Origin: Rhizocola hellebori
GTDB taxonomy: Bacteria; Actinomycetota; Actinomycetes; Mycobacteriales; Micromonosporaceae
Length of the DNA stretch: 64,000 bases
Assembly (NCBI RefSeq): GCF_016862955.1
Contig: NZ_BONY01000006.1
Coordinates: forward strand, 124,001 to 188,000
Direction of reading: 5' to 3'
The notes below the pieces were generated by a model, which ran no database searches, was not told the DNA's origin, and worked only from the letters and a program-made list of their open reading frames with translations. The translations under genes and the position numbers were made by a program. This document shows, in pieces, positions 17,177-26,130 of this stretch. Within the stretch, counting starts at the first letter, position 1, and every line of letters begins with the position of its first letter.

Positions 17177-18100
17177 ATGAAAAAGCATGCCCCGCGGCGA
17201 GCGCCGATCAGCCCGGCTCACGCCGAACTCGGTCGTGAGCTTCGCCGGGTGCGCGAGGCGGCGGCCCGCACCATGAGAGACATCGGAGGATACAGCTCTG
17301 GGCACATCTCCAATGTGGAGAACGGTCACGTCATGCCGTCCATGGAGCTGGTGGAAACCTACGCGCGCATTGGTGGTGATCGGGTCCGGATAATCGGCGC
17401 CTACGAGGCGGCCCGGCGCACCACGAGCACTCGGCGCAAGGATCGACAGAATCCTATGGGGCTGACCGATCCGGAGCCTATCACGGCCGAGTCGCCACCA
17501 GATCTGATCCGAGGGAGCTATCGGGTCGAGGACAGTGAGGCATATTACTTTGTGGATCAGAAGAGGATCATTCGCGAGCAGGATGTCATCTACAAAATCA
17601 GGGCCAAAGACCGCGATGTTCCTTACTTCATCAGCCGCCGCATCTATTACTCCGACCCGACATTGAACGCTTTGTCGATCACCGCCGGTGTCGGCTGCCA
17701 ATTGGCCCGCACGGCGCACGATTTGACCGGGGAAGAATACATTTTGCTGGAGCTGGATGCCCCCGCGCGGCCGCAGGATACCGCACCGCAGACGATATCC
17801 CTCAACGTCAAAGTGAACAGCGATGTTCCTTCGGTGCCGATGGTCCGCTACAGCTCCGGGCCGGAGACGGCTCGACGCGCCGTGCGGGTCAAGTTCTCCT
17901 CGCCGGAGTTGCCTAGCCGAGTGTGGTGGTTCCGCTCGTCAAGGCTGTCGCCATGGGCGGAGATCGATCCGGGGCCTGATCAGCTATTGGCGAGAAGCCC
18001 GTCGGGTTTGTACTTCTGGGATTTCTTCGACCTCGAGAATGAGTATGTCGGTCTTGCTTGGAATTGGGACGGGCCATACCTCGGCGACGACGCGGGCTAG
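17177..18100 (+). CDS. XRE-family regulator with novel C-terminal sensory domain
   Basis: A 307-residue protein. Residues about 15-65 are a helix-turn-helix (LGRELRRVREAAARTMRDIGG...GHISNVENGHVMPS). After a basic linker, the C-terminal 200 residues are mostly beta strand with many aromatic residues (SEAYYFVDQKRIIREQDVIYKIRAKD, YFISRRIYY, WNWDGPYLG), unlike the helical TPR regulators elsewhere in this window. AAGGA precedes ATG 17177. The divergent small-peptide gene is its probable target or partner. Confidence 0.8.
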   Translation: MKKHAPRRAPISPAHAELGRELRRVREAAARTMRDIGGYSSGHISNVENGHVMPSMELVETYARIGGDRVRIIGAYEAARRTTSTRRKDRQNPMGLTDPEPITAESPPDLIRGSYRVEDSEAYYFVDQKRIIREQDVIYKIRAKDRDVPYFISRRIYYSDPTLNALSITAGVGCQLARTAHDLTGEEYILLELDAPARPQDTAPQTISLNVKVNSDVPSVPMVRYSSGPETARRAVRVKFSSPELPSRVWWFRSSRLSPWAEIDPGPDQLLARSPSGLYFWDFFDLENEYVGLAWNWDGPYLGDDAG

Positions 18101-18569
18101 CGCGGGAGCTGAAGAATCCGTCAATTCCTGGGCGGTGGCTGAGCCTTTCGTCCCATTGACTGCAGTGAGTGAGTCGACCTAGCCCCGGTTGTCCCACACA
18201 TATAGTCGTCTTATTGGCATTGCAAGAGCAATGTCTGCACACGCCGGTCGGTTGGCCGACAGTGCGGCATCGGATCCGCGGTGGCACGCGTGGGGCGATG
18301 ACTCTTGTAGGAGGGGGACGAACACTATGGGGGAGGGCTAACGCACGTAGAGCGTATGTAAAGCCCTGTCGGCGATGCTGCCTATGGCGATCAGCGACCC
18401 GTGGCGGCATCGCCGACTCTCTCCGATCCCAATGATCTGTGCACTACCGCCCGAGTGTCACGAAGATAAGTCCTGCCCTCGCATTCAGTATTTGGGTGGG
18501 GGCCGCGATAGCAATACTGTTCGCATGTGGCTAACATGAACGTGAATGAGAGTCTGAAGGGCGGAAATC
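18101..18569. other. intergenic stretch, no gene supported
   Basis: Short frames on both strands lack ribosome sites and family features. The last 60 nt before 18570 are relatively AT-rich and should hold the promoter of the next gene. Nothing else recognisable. Confidence 0.5.
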
Positions 18570-19016
18570 ATGGGTTTATCAGAGCTCGCCGCGTTTGAAG
18601 CGGCATATCAGGTGCTGCAACCGCTCGATGAAGCGAGCCGGCGCCGGGCGCTGCAATGGCTATCTGACGCCTTGGGCGAAAGCAAACCGCTGTCTCGCAC
18701 GGCAGGTGACCAGACTGTGGTCGCGGCCAGCGAGACCCGAGGCCGTCGGCAGGCAACGCAGCCGCTGAACGGCGCGCGCAGCGGCAAGGCGGTCAAGGAA
18801 GCGCCGGGACGGCGCGGACGGCGTCCGGGCAAAGTGAAGTCCGGTGGCGAGCGCAGCTACCGCCGGATGCCTGCGGCCGAGGAGGTTATGGACGCCTACC
18901 AGCAGGTCGGAACCGTCAGCGGATTGGCTGAGCACTTTGATGTCCCTGTTTACACGGTGCACAGCTGGGCGCGGCGCCTGCGCGGGCAGGGTTACCAGAT
19001 CGGCCGGCAGAGCTGA
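18570..19016 (+). CDS. small basic DNA-binding protein with C-terminal HTH
   Basis: A 148-residue protein: a helical N-terminus (LAAFEAAYQVLQPLDEASRRRALQWL), a very basic Arg/Gly/Lys linker with AT-hook-like GRRGRRPGK near residue 84, and a C-terminal helix-turn-helix (AAEEVMDAYQQVGTVSGLAEHFDVPVYTVHSWARRLR). The three-part layout recalls nucleoid-associated proteins such as Lsr2, but the sequence is not Lsr2. Exact family not recognised. A strong hairpin terminator follows at 19029. Confidence 0.75.
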   Translation: MGLSELAAFEAAYQVLQPLDEASRRRALQWLSDALGESKPLSRTAGDQTVVAASETRGRRQATQPLNGARSGKAVKEAPGRRGRRPGKVKSGGERSYRRMPAAEEVMDAYQQVGTVSGLAEHFDVPVYTVHSWARRLRGQGYQIGRQS

Positions 19017-19028
19017 ACCAAGACAAAC

Positions 19029-19063
19029 TCACCGCACGGCCGCGGCGTGCCGCCGTGCGGTGA
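19029..19063 (+). terminator. hairpin terminator
   Basis: Perfect 12-bp inverted repeat TCACCGCACGGC / GCCGTGCGGTGA with an 11-nt loop, 13 nt after the stop of the basic DNA-binding protein. Confidence 0.8.
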
Positions 19064-19263
19064 GCAAATAGTGACGCCGTGTTTGATTGGTGTCAAAGTC
19101 CGTTGCGGTCGGTTTGACTCTCGCCGGCCGCGACACTGAAAAGGGTGCGGCGGTCAGCAAAGGTGGTTTGATTTCGCCGCAGGTCCCGCTGGATTGGGGA
19201 AGATGGTGGACCATTCATCCACTATGGACGATGTGCTGACCACCGTCGTTTTGCCCGTATTGG

Positions 19264-19563
19264 TTAACAACCAGGCTTGTTGGCGCACGCTGTCTTGCTC
19301 AGGGCCGCGCCCTCGGCGCTGAGTAGCGTGAAGGTCAGGACATCATCGCGTCGCTCGGTGAGGCGTGGGGGGACCAGAAAATAGCCACCCACGACGGGAA
19401 CGGACAGCCGATCGGGCCCGGCCGTCACCCGCACCCAGGTCGCCGGTGAGTTGACGGAGCCGACGAGAAGGTCATCGCGGCCGTTGAGCGAGATTTTGCC
19501 GCTCAGCTCCCCGCAAGAACCCACCCCGGTGTAGGTGCGGGACGGGCAACTATGGATTCGCAC
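19264..19563 (-). pseudogene. possible fragment of a secreted beta-rich protein
   Basis: The minus-strand frame has coding character (DDLLVGSVNSPATWVRVTAGPDRL, then GYFLVPPRLTERRDDVLTFTLLSAEG) and four cysteines, but no N-terminal signal, and any ATG start (19644) would run into the opposite thioesterase gene. Likely the 3' end of a gene whose 5' end was lost, or a short gene starting at GTG 19563. Family not recognised. Confidence 0.35.
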
Positions 19564-19607
19564 CGGATTCAGAGTGGATTTGTGGGCGTGGATGCCAGGC
19601 TCGGCTG

Positions 19608-20060
19608 GTGGAGGCGCAAGAGGAGCAGAGCCGAGCCCGCGCACAGGCGTTGTACCAGCGCGATCCCACCTGCCAGCTGCTCGGGATCACCTTGGAGGAG
19701 GTCTGTCCGGGCCGGGCGCGGGTGGGCATGACGGTGCAGCCGACCATGGTCAACGGGCATGGAATCGCCCATGGCGGATTTCTGTTCCTCCTCGCCGACG
19801 CCGCGTTCGCCTTCGCCAGCAACACCCATGGCCCGGTCGCGCTGGCGCGCAGCGCCGAGGTGACCTTCCTGCTGCCGGTGGCCGCGGGCGAAAGCCTGCT
19901 GGCCGAGGCGGTGGAGCGAACCCGCAGCGGGCTCAACGGCATCTACGATGTCACCGTTCGCCGTCCGGACGGCACCGTGATCGCGGAGTTCCGTGGCCAC
20001 AGCGTGCTGATCACCGAGGCCCAGGCGCGGCGGTTGCTGCCCGCGAAAGCTGACCGGTAG
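19608..20060 (+). CDS. PaaI-type hotdog-fold thioesterase
   Basis: A 150-residue hotdog thioesterase: MVNGHGIAHGGFLFLLADAAFAFASN contains the conserved H-G-G and Asp of the PaaI active site, and the fold continues VALARSAEVTFLLPVAAGESLLAEA. It hydrolyses acyl- or aryl-CoA thioesters. GTG 19608 is the best start in frame. It stands apart from any phenylacetate genes and converges on the KamA operon (8 nt between stops); a release or proof-reading role for the acyl ligase or carrier protein of that operon is possible but unsupported. Confidence 0.88.
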   Translation: MEAQEEQSRARAQALYQRDPTCQLLGITLEEVCPGRARVGMTVQPTMVNGHGIAHGGFLFLLADAAFAFASNTHGPVALARSAEVTFLLPVAAGESLLAEAVERTRSGLNGIYDVTVRRPDGTVIAEFRGHSVLITEAQARRLLPAKADR

Positions 20061-20068
20061 CGCCGCGG

Positions 20069-21391
20069 TCAGCGGCTTGCGTAGTCGGACCACCAGCGGC
20101 GGCCGGATTCGGGCAGGGTGGATATCGGGTCGTAGTAGGTGTGCCGATCGGCTGTCCAGTAGGAGATCCCACGCTCGCGGTCGTATTCGGTGACCTGGTG
20201 CACCCAGCGCTTGCCCAGATAGGGCACGTCACAGACGAGTCTCGGGGTGGCGTAGCCGGGTAGGTACCCCATAAGGGAATCCTGAAGCTGCTGAGCCTGC
20301 GCGACGGAAAGACGCCAGTGTTCCGCGTTGGGGATCATGTCGCACATGTAGAAGTAGTAGGGCAGGATGCCGGCCTCAGAGTGCAGGGCGAAGCACAGGT
20401 CGAGCAGCTCGGCCTGGGTGGCGTTGACCCCTTGCATCAGCACGCCCTGGTTGCGCACATCGCGCACGCCGGCGCCCAGCAGAGCCCGGGCCGCCTGCGC
20501 CACCAGCGGTGTGACCGACCGGGCGTGATTGGCGTGGGTGTGCACGGCCAGGTTGACGCCGCGGGCCGTGGCCAGTTTGGCGACCGCGGCCAGCCCGTCG
20601 AGGATGTCCGGCTGCAGCCAATGCTGGGGCAGGCCGACCAAAGCCTTGGTGGCCAAGCGGATGTCGCGCACCGAGTCCAGCTCCAGCAGCTGGCGCAGGA
20701 ACGCCTCCAGCCGCGGCCAGGGCACATTGGCGACGTCGCCGCCGGAGACCACCACATCGCGCACCCCGGGGGTTCGCTTCAGATAGTCCAGCATCAGCTC
20801 CTGGCGGCTGCTCGGTTTGAGCACCAGCTTGGCCTTGGTGACCTGGGCGGTGGAGTTGCCGACCAGATCCATCCGGGTGCAGTGCCCGCAGTATTGAGGG
20901 CAGGTGGTCACCAGCTCGGCGAGCACCTTGGTCGGGTAGCGGTGGGTGAGCCCCTCCACCACCCACATCTGCGCCTCGTGCAGCGAGTCGCGTGCCGAAT
21001 GGGGATGGCTGGGCCAGTGCGGATCGCGGTCGGAGCGCACCGGCAGCATGTAGCGGCGGACGGGATCGGCCAGGAATCCCTCGGTGAACCCGTCCGCATC
21101 GAGAAAGGTCAACGGCGCCATGGTGTTGAGCATCTGTGGCGGAATGAGCATCGACATCGTGGCGAATCCGCTCAGATCGGCCGCCAGCTCGTCAAAGAAA
21201 TGCTCGGTGAGCAGGTCGCCCACTACAGCGCGCAATTGCTTGGGGCTCTTCACGCAATGAGCCCGCTGCCATTGCGGGTCGTGCCATTGCGCTTTGGTGA
21301 CCTCGCGCCAGCCCGGCAGCCGCCGCCAGTCCGGCTCGTGCAGAACCGGGCGGACGTATTGGTACGGCTGCCGAGCCGCGTCGATGTTCAT
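20069..21391 (-). CDS. lysine 2,3-aminomutase-like radical SAM enzyme (KamA family)
   Basis: A 440-residue PLP- and SAM-dependent aminomutase. The cluster motif is C164-x3-C168-x2-C171 (CPQYCGHCTR). Residues known in clostridial lysine 2,3-aminomutase have counterparts: D351 (MCDMIP, equivalent of Asp293), D388 (CDVP, Asp330) and K394 (LGKRW, the PLP lysine Lys337), with the same 37-residue spacing between the two Asp. Both lysine-binding Asp are kept, so lysine or a close analogue is the likely substrate, giving beta-lysine. Last gene of the operon; its start overlaps the upstream ligase stop by 4 nt (21388-21391). Confidence 0.88.
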   Translation of the reverse strand: MNIDAARQPYQYVRPVLHEPDWRRLPGWREVTKAQWHDPQWQRAHCVKSPKQLRAVVGDLLTEHFFDELAADLSGFATMSMLIPPQMLNTMAPLTFLDADGFTEGFLADPVRRYMLPVRSDRDPHWPSHPHSARDSLHEAQMWVVEGLTHRYPTKVLAELVTTCPQYCGHCTRMDLVGNSTAQVTKAKLVLKPSSRQELMLDYLKRTPGVRDVVVSGGDVANVPWPRLEAFLRQLLELDSVRDIRLATKALVGLPQHWLQPDILDGLAAVAKLATARGVNLAVHTHANHARSVTPLVAQAARALLGAGVRDVRNQGVLMQGVNATQAELLDLCFALHSEAGILPYYFYMCDMIPNAEHWRLSVAQAQQLQDSLMGYLPGYATPRLVCDVPYLGKRWVHQVTEYDRERGISYWTADRHTYYDPISTLPESGRRWWSDYASR

Positions 21392-23100
21392 CGCGTCGAT
21401 GCGCCGTTGGCAAACAGGGTCGCGTACCTGGTGCGCAGCTCACGCTTGAGCACCTTGCCGGTCGGGCCGAGCGGGAAGTCCTCCGGCTTGACGGCGATCT
21501 TGACCGCGCCCAGCGTGGCCAGCCCCACCGCGGAGAGCTCCTTGTTGGCCTTCTCCAGAATCGCCTCGCTGGTCCAGTCGGTGGCCCCGGTCTGCAATTG
21601 CACCACGGCGATCGGGCGCTGGCCGCCCTCGGCCGCGGGCACCCCGACGACCGAGCAGTCGCGCACGATCTCGGCGCAGTCGGCCAGCAGCACCTCTTCC
21701 AGGGTCAGGCTGTAGACCGGCCCGGCCATGGTGTCGATGACATCCACCGTCCTATCCAGATGGTAGAAGTTGCCCTCGGCGTCGCGGCGCGCCACGTCAC
21801 CGGTGAGCCAGTAGCCGGCAAGCTCGAAACTGCTTGTCAGTCTTGGGTTCTTCCAGTAGCCGGGGGTGCGCGAGGGGGTCTTCACCGCGAGCAGGCCCAC
21901 CGTGCCGTCGGGCACCTCGTTGCCGTCGTCGTCGAGCACCGCCGCTTTCTCCACGGCCTGCTGCGCCTTGCCTACGCAGCGGTCGTTGCGGGGCGTCTCC
22001 GGGGTGGTGATGCCGCCGAACAGCGCCATCCCCATCTCGGTCGAGCCGAGGCCGTCGATGAACTGGGACCCGGGCACCGCAGCTTCGTCGGCGCGATCCT
22101 CGGGAAGCAGCCACGCTTTGATCAGCCCGGCCGGGCGCTCGCCGAGGGTCACCAGCCGCCGGATGTGGCCGTAGTGGGCCGAGTCACCGGTGTTGAACCA
22201 CGAATGCACCTTCGCCGCGCCCTTGACCGGCAGCTCGCCGGTGGCCAGCTCGACGAAACTGCGCGGGAAGGAAGCCAGCATGGTGGGCTGGAAGGCCTCC
22301 ATGACCGGCTCGACCACCTTGCGCCGCCAGTCGGCCATGGCCACCATGGGCAGGCCCAGCAGGGTGGCGGTCAGGAAGTAGCTCAAACCGCCCGCGTGCG
22401 TGTGCGGCATGAGGCACATCAGCTTGTCGTAAGGCTCGGCCGGGAATCGCACCATGCGCGGCTGCTTGCCGTCCCAGAAGGATCTGTGGCTGAGCATTGT
22501 TGATTTCGGGGTACCGGTAGTGCCCGACGAGTGGATGAGGGCCACCACATCATCGGGGGCGTGCCGGTACGGGTAGACCTCGGGCAGGCTCGCCGATTCC
22601 GCGTCGAAGGCGGCCACCTCGTAGGACAGGGCCAGGAAACGCGGCCGGTTCTGCGGGTCGGCGCGGTAGGCCGACGCTATCCGGGTGGTGTCGTCGGCCA
22701 CCACGCCCACGACGCCAACGAAATTCAGGTAGCGGACCAGGACATCCGGCCGCATGGCGTCGTTGATCATCGCGGGGATGGCGCCCAGCGCGGAGAGCGC
22801 GAGGAAGTGGATCAGTGGTTCCATGCCCTCGGCGACCACGATGCCGACCGGCTCGCCCGGCCTGACCCCGTTGGCCCAGTACCACTTCGCGTAGCGGTCG
22901 CGCAGCGCGGCCACCTCGACCAGACTGTGCCCGCGCAGCACGACCTCGCCGCGATGGTCGGTGCTGTGGCTGTAGAGGAAGGGCAGTGTGCGGTTGGGGT
23001 TGGCTTTCACCGCGTACTCAAGGAAGTTGCCCGCGCCCAGGTCGGGCTCGATCATGAATTGCTCCCTAACCGCAAGTGGAGCAAGGGGACTGTCGGTCAT
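21388..23100 (-). CDS. AMP-dependent acyl/aryl ligase
   Basis: A 570-residue ANL-family adenylating enzyme. Core motifs are ALIHSSGTTGTPKSTMLSHRS (P-loop, about residue 195), the DGLGSTEMG acyl-binding motif, WLTGDVARRDAEGNFYHLDR, and the C-terminal catalytic Lys in GPTGKVLKREL. No carrier domain is fused. It would activate a carboxylate as an acyl-AMP and pass it to CoA, the carrier protein or an amine. It overlaps both neighbours by 4 nt, so it is translated stoichiometrically with them. Confidence 0.9.
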   Translation of the reverse strand: MTDSPLAPLAVREQFMIEPDLGAGNFLEYAVKANPNRTLPFLYSHSTDHRGEVVLRGHSLVEVAALRDRYAKWYWANGVRPGEPVGIVVAEGMEPLIHFLALSALGAIPAMINDAMRPDVLVRYLNFVGVVGVVADDTTRIASAYRADPQNRPRFLALSYEVAAFDAESASLPEVYPYRHAPDDVVALIHSSGTTGTPKSTMLSHRSFWDGKQPRMVRFPAEPYDKLMCLMPHTHAGGLSYFLTATLLGLPMVAMADWRRKVVEPVMEAFQPTMLASFPRSFVELATGELPVKGAAKVHSWFNTGDSAHYGHIRRLVTLGERPAGLIKAWLLPEDRADEAAVPGSQFIDGLGSTEMGMALFGGITTPETPRNDRCVGKAQQAVEKAAVLDDDGNEVPDGTVGLLAVKTPSRTPGYWKNPRLTSSFELAGYWLTGDVARRDAEGNFYHLDRTVDVIDTMAGPVYSLTLEEVLLADCAEIVRDCSVVGVPAAEGGQRPIAVVQLQTGATDWTSEAILEKANKELSAVGLATLGAVKIAVKPEDFPLGPTGKVLKRELRTRYATLFANGASTR

Positions 23101-24434
23101 GCTGTCCCTCCAAGGGAATAGTGGCGGGTAAGGATTTCGGCAGCCACCCGGTGCCCCGAGCGAACCGCGCCTTCCATGAGCCCGAAGAATTCGGTGCTCG
23201 TCTCTGTGCCGGCCCAGTGCACGCGCTGGTGCGGGGTGCGCAGGTGTGGCCCGTGCCGTATCCAGTCACCCGGCCCGAAGAGCGCGGCATAGCAACCGTG
23301 GCTGTACTCCTCATGGACCCAGTCGGTCACATAGAAGCCGATCGGCGGGGGCAGATCGGGAAACAGGTGGGCGGCATGGGCCACCGCTTCTCCGCGCTGG
23401 GTTGGGGTGTTCAGCGCGGAGAAGCGGTGCGCCTGCAGGCCGGTGACGAATCCGGTCAGCACGCCGACACTGCCGTCGGCGGGGGAGTCGTCCACTGTGG
23501 ACAGCAATGGGCCCTGCGCGCTGACCGACCAGCCGCTGAGCCCCTGAGCGCGCCACAGCGGCCCGGGATAGACCAGATGTACCTTGACCGCGCAGCCGCG
23601 GGTGAACTGAGTAGCACGCCGAACCGGCAAAGCCGGGGTGAAGTCGATCGCCTGGGCCAGCAACGGTGGCACGGCAACCACCGCCACGTCGCCGCGAAGC
23701 TCACCGGAATCGGTGCACACCACCACTTCGGCCGAGTTCTGCCGGATCGCGCGCACCGCCTCGCCGAGCCGGATCCGGTCGCCGAGGCGGGCCGCCAGTT
23801 CTTCGCAGATCTGGTGTGCGCCACCGTAGACGCGGTCCTGCTGGGCGCCGCCCTCAAACGCGTTGAGGTAGCGGGTGCCACCGCCGGAACTGAGGTAGAA
23901 AGCCATGTGCAGCACCGATACGTCGGCCGGGTCGGCGGCCATCATCTCGCCGAGGAACAGCGGGAAGAACAGCTGCGAGTCGGGGTGGGTCAGCTTGCGC
24001 TGAGCCCATTCCAGCGCGGTCACGGAGTCCAAATAGGAGGCGTTCGGGGTCAGCCAGGGCGCGTCGAGCCGGATCGTCCTGGTCAGTTCGTCCAGCAGCT
24101 CGAACATGTCCCCCAGTGCGACCGCGCTCAGCGGCGGAAAGCGGCCCGGCCGGGTCTGGTCGCCGTGCCCCAGCGCGAAACGGCTCTCGCCGGTCATCGT
24201 GGTGGGCGTGGTCTTCAGGCCCAGCTCGGCAAGCAGCGCGTTGAGCTCGGTGTGCCGCTCGCCGAGATAAGCCGCCCCGGCGTCCACCCAGCTGCCGGGC
24301 GCCACCTCGATGCCGTGGGTCCTGCCGCCCACCCGATCGCGGGCCTCCACCACGCTCACCTGCGCCCCGCCCGCGGCGAGGTCGGTGGCGGCGGTCAACC
24401 CGGCCAGGCCGGCCCCGACCACGATGACCCTCAT
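23097..24434 (-). CDS. flavin-dependent amine oxidase
   Basis: A 445-residue FAD amine oxidase (monoamine/L-amino-acid oxidase fold): dinucleotide motif VIVVGAGLAGLTAATDL at residues 3-19, VEARDRVGGRTHG, and the C-terminal FAD motif VHWAGTETSTEFFGLMEGAVRSG. It would oxidise an amino group to an imine, either on a free amino acid or on one held by the carrier protein encoded just upstream. The 4-nt overlaps on both sides place it in the same operon. Confidence 0.92.
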   Translation of the reverse strand: MRVIVVGAGLAGLTAATDLAAGGAQVSVVEARDRVGGRTHGIEVAPGSWVDAGAAYLGERHTELNALLAELGLKTTPTTMTGESRFALGHGDQTRPGRFPPLSAVALGDMFELLDELTRTIRLDAPWLTPNASYLDSVTALEWAQRKLTHPDSQLFFPLFLGEMMAADPADVSVLHMAFYLSSGGGTRYLNAFEGGAQQDRVYGGAHQICEELAARLGDRIRLGEAVRAIRQNSAEVVVCTDSGELRGDVAVVAVPPLLAQAIDFTPALPVRRATQFTRGCAVKVHLVYPGPLWRAQGLSGWSVSAQGPLLSTVDDSPADGSVGVLTGFVTGLQAHRFSALNTPTQRGEAVAHAAHLFPDLPPPIGFYVTDWVHEEYSHGCYAALFGPGDWIRHGPHLRTPHQRVHWAGTETSTEFFGLMEGAVRSGHRVAAEILTRHYSLGGTA

Positions 24435-24652
24435 GGCGTGGCGCTCGCTATCCGTCTGGCCAGGGTGCCCGGCGTCGACGCGAGCACGAAGTCGTCGAAG
24501 GACAGCTCCACTCCGTACTTGCGTGCGATCGCGCTGAGCACCCGCGTCGCCAGCAGCGAGTCGCCGCCGAGGGCGAAGAAGTCGGACTCGGTGCCGACCT
24601 CGCCGGTCTCCAGCACCCTGCGGAAGATGTCGGTTACGCCGTCAACCATCAT
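24431..24652 (-). CDS. stand-alone peptidyl carrier protein
   Basis: A 73-residue carrier protein with the phosphopantetheine site GGDSLLATRV, Ser32. Helices and length match NRPS-type PCP domains. It is encoded between the adenylation domain and the amine oxidase with 4-nt overlaps, the arrangement expected for an amino acid loaded by the former and oxidised by the latter. A phosphopantetheinyl transferase is not in the window. Confidence 0.93.
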   Translation of the reverse strand: MMVDGVTDIFRRVLETGEVGTESDFFALGGDSLLATRVLSAIARKYGVELSFDDFVLASTPGTLARRIASATP

Positions 24653-26103
24653 GGATGGGCCTCCTTGAGTCCACGGCGGTCGACTTTTCCGCTCGTGGTG
24701 TAGACAAGTTCGGTCACGATGCGGATGCGGCTGGGAATGAGGTGGGCCGGCACCCTGATGCGCAGGAAATCGATGATGTCGATGTCGAGCTTTGCCGGGG
24801 CGTGTGGCCTGGGCACCACGTAGGCCACCAGCGCGGTGTGGTCGGCGACGGTGTACCCGGTGACGGCGACCTCGCTGACCCCGGGATGCGCCGCTATCTG
24901 TGCTTCGACCTCCGCCGGATCCACCCGGATGCCACGGATCTTCACCTGGTGATCTATCCGGCCGTCATGCAGCAGCACCCCGCCGGGGCCAACGCTGACG
25001 CGGTCGCCGGTGCGGAAGAAACGTCCGGAGTGGACGGTCACGAAGCGGGCGGCGGTGGCGTCGGGCCGCCCCAGATAGCCATCGGCCAGCGAAGGCCCGC
25101 CTATCAGCAGCTCGCTTTCTTCGCTGATCAGCTGCATGACATGGGGCAGTGGGCTCCCGATCGGTACCGGGAAAATGGGGCCCGGCAAATCGATGGCGTG
25201 AGTAATGAGGGTGGTTTCGGTGCAGCCGTAGGTGTTCAGCAAACGGATCGACGCGGTGGGCAGCTTGGCCCAGTCCGCCAGCCGAGTCGGGTTGACCGCC
25301 TCCCCACCGATGATCACCAGCCGGACCATCGGCGGAAGCTCGGCCTGCTCGTCGGTCAGAAAGTGCACCAGCTCATGCCAGAACGCGGTCGGCAGGTTCA
25401 CCACGGTGATCTGTTCGATGGCGAGCATGCGCAGGAAACGGGGAAACGAGCCGGTATGCGCCTCGCTGTGGAAGACCAGCGTCGCGCCGGCCGTCAGCGT
25501 GGGCAGGATCTCCTCGAAACAGGTGTCCCAGTTCAACGAGGCGAATTGCAGCACTCGATCGCCCGGGACGATGTCGAACAGTTCCCGCAGCGACGGCACG
25601 GTCGTGCCGATGGCGCGCCGCGAGGTGATCACGGGTTTGGGCTCGCCGGTGGATCCCGAGGTGAACAGGCAATAGGCCGGTGAGTTGGGGGCCGCCCACA
25701 TCACCCGTCCCGCCTCGGGATCCGCCTGAATTTCCGCGAGCTGAATTGCTTCGATGCCTGGCGGCAGGGCCAGACCTTCTTGTGACGCAAGCACTTTGTT
25801 ACACCCGGCGGCCGCCAGCATGGCGCGCTGGCGCTCCTCCGGAAAGGCGGGATCGATGGGGCAATAGGCCCCGCCGGCCGCCCAGATTCCGAACAACGCG
25901 ACAACTGTCCCCGGTGAATGGGTGGCGTAGGTCCCGACCATCCCCGGTAGCGGGCCGAGACGCTGCGCTACGGCCTGGGCGAGCGAGCTGAGCTGAGAGT
26001 AGCTGAGCGTCTGTCCATTATGGACAATTGCCAGACGCCCCGGATGCTTCTCAGCAACCTCCGTGAGCTCATCAACCAGGTCGGTCTTAAGCATGGAAGT
26101 CAT
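24649..26103 (-). CDS. stand-alone NRPS adenylation domain, predicted basic amino acid specificity
   Basis: A 484-residue adenylation enzyme without condensation or carrier domains: A3 LFTSGSTGEPKPV, A5 LNTYGCTETT, A7 FRTGDRVSVG, A8 HQVKIRGIRVDPAEVE, A10 TTSGKVDRR. Aligning by eye to GrsA gives the pocket D-T-E-N-I-G-T-L-I-K. Acidic residues at the second and third variable positions region (Glu at 239) are typical of lysine/beta-lysine/ornithine pockets. With KamA in the operon, lysine or beta-lysine is the likely substrate (inference). Start is ATG 26103 or the in-frame ATG 26094; neither has a strong ribosome site. Confidence 0.9.
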   Translation of the reverse strand: MTSMLKTDLVDELTEVAEKHPGRLAIVHNGQTLSYSQLSSLAQAVAQRLGPLPGMVGTYATHSPGTVVALFGIWAAGGAYCPIDPAFPEERQRAMLAAAGCNKVLASQEGLALPPGIEAIQLAEIQADPEAGRVMWAAPNSPAYCLFTSGSTGEPKPVITSRRAIGTTVPSLRELFDIVPGDRVLQFASLNWDTCFEEILPTLTAGATLVFHSEAHTGSFPRFLRMLAIEQITVVNLPTAFWHELVHFLTDEQAELPPMVRLVIIGGEAVNPTRLADWAKLPTASIRLLNTYGCTETTLITHAIDLPGPIFPVPIGSPLPHVMQLISEESELLIGGPSLADGYLGRPDATAARFVTVHSGRFFRTGDRVSVGPGGVLLHDGRIDHQVKIRGIRVDPAEVEAQIAAHPGVSEVAVTGYTVADHTALVAYVVPRPHAPAKLDIDIIDFLRIRVPAHLIPSRIRIVTELVYTTSGKVDRRGLKEAHP

Positions 26104-26130
26104 CGTGGCAACGATGACTTCGAAGTCGCT

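Noticed and set aside
19608-20060. PaaI thioesterase as a member of the KamA operon
   Set aside because: It is on the opposite strand and convergent, so co-transcription is excluded; a functional link is only speculative.
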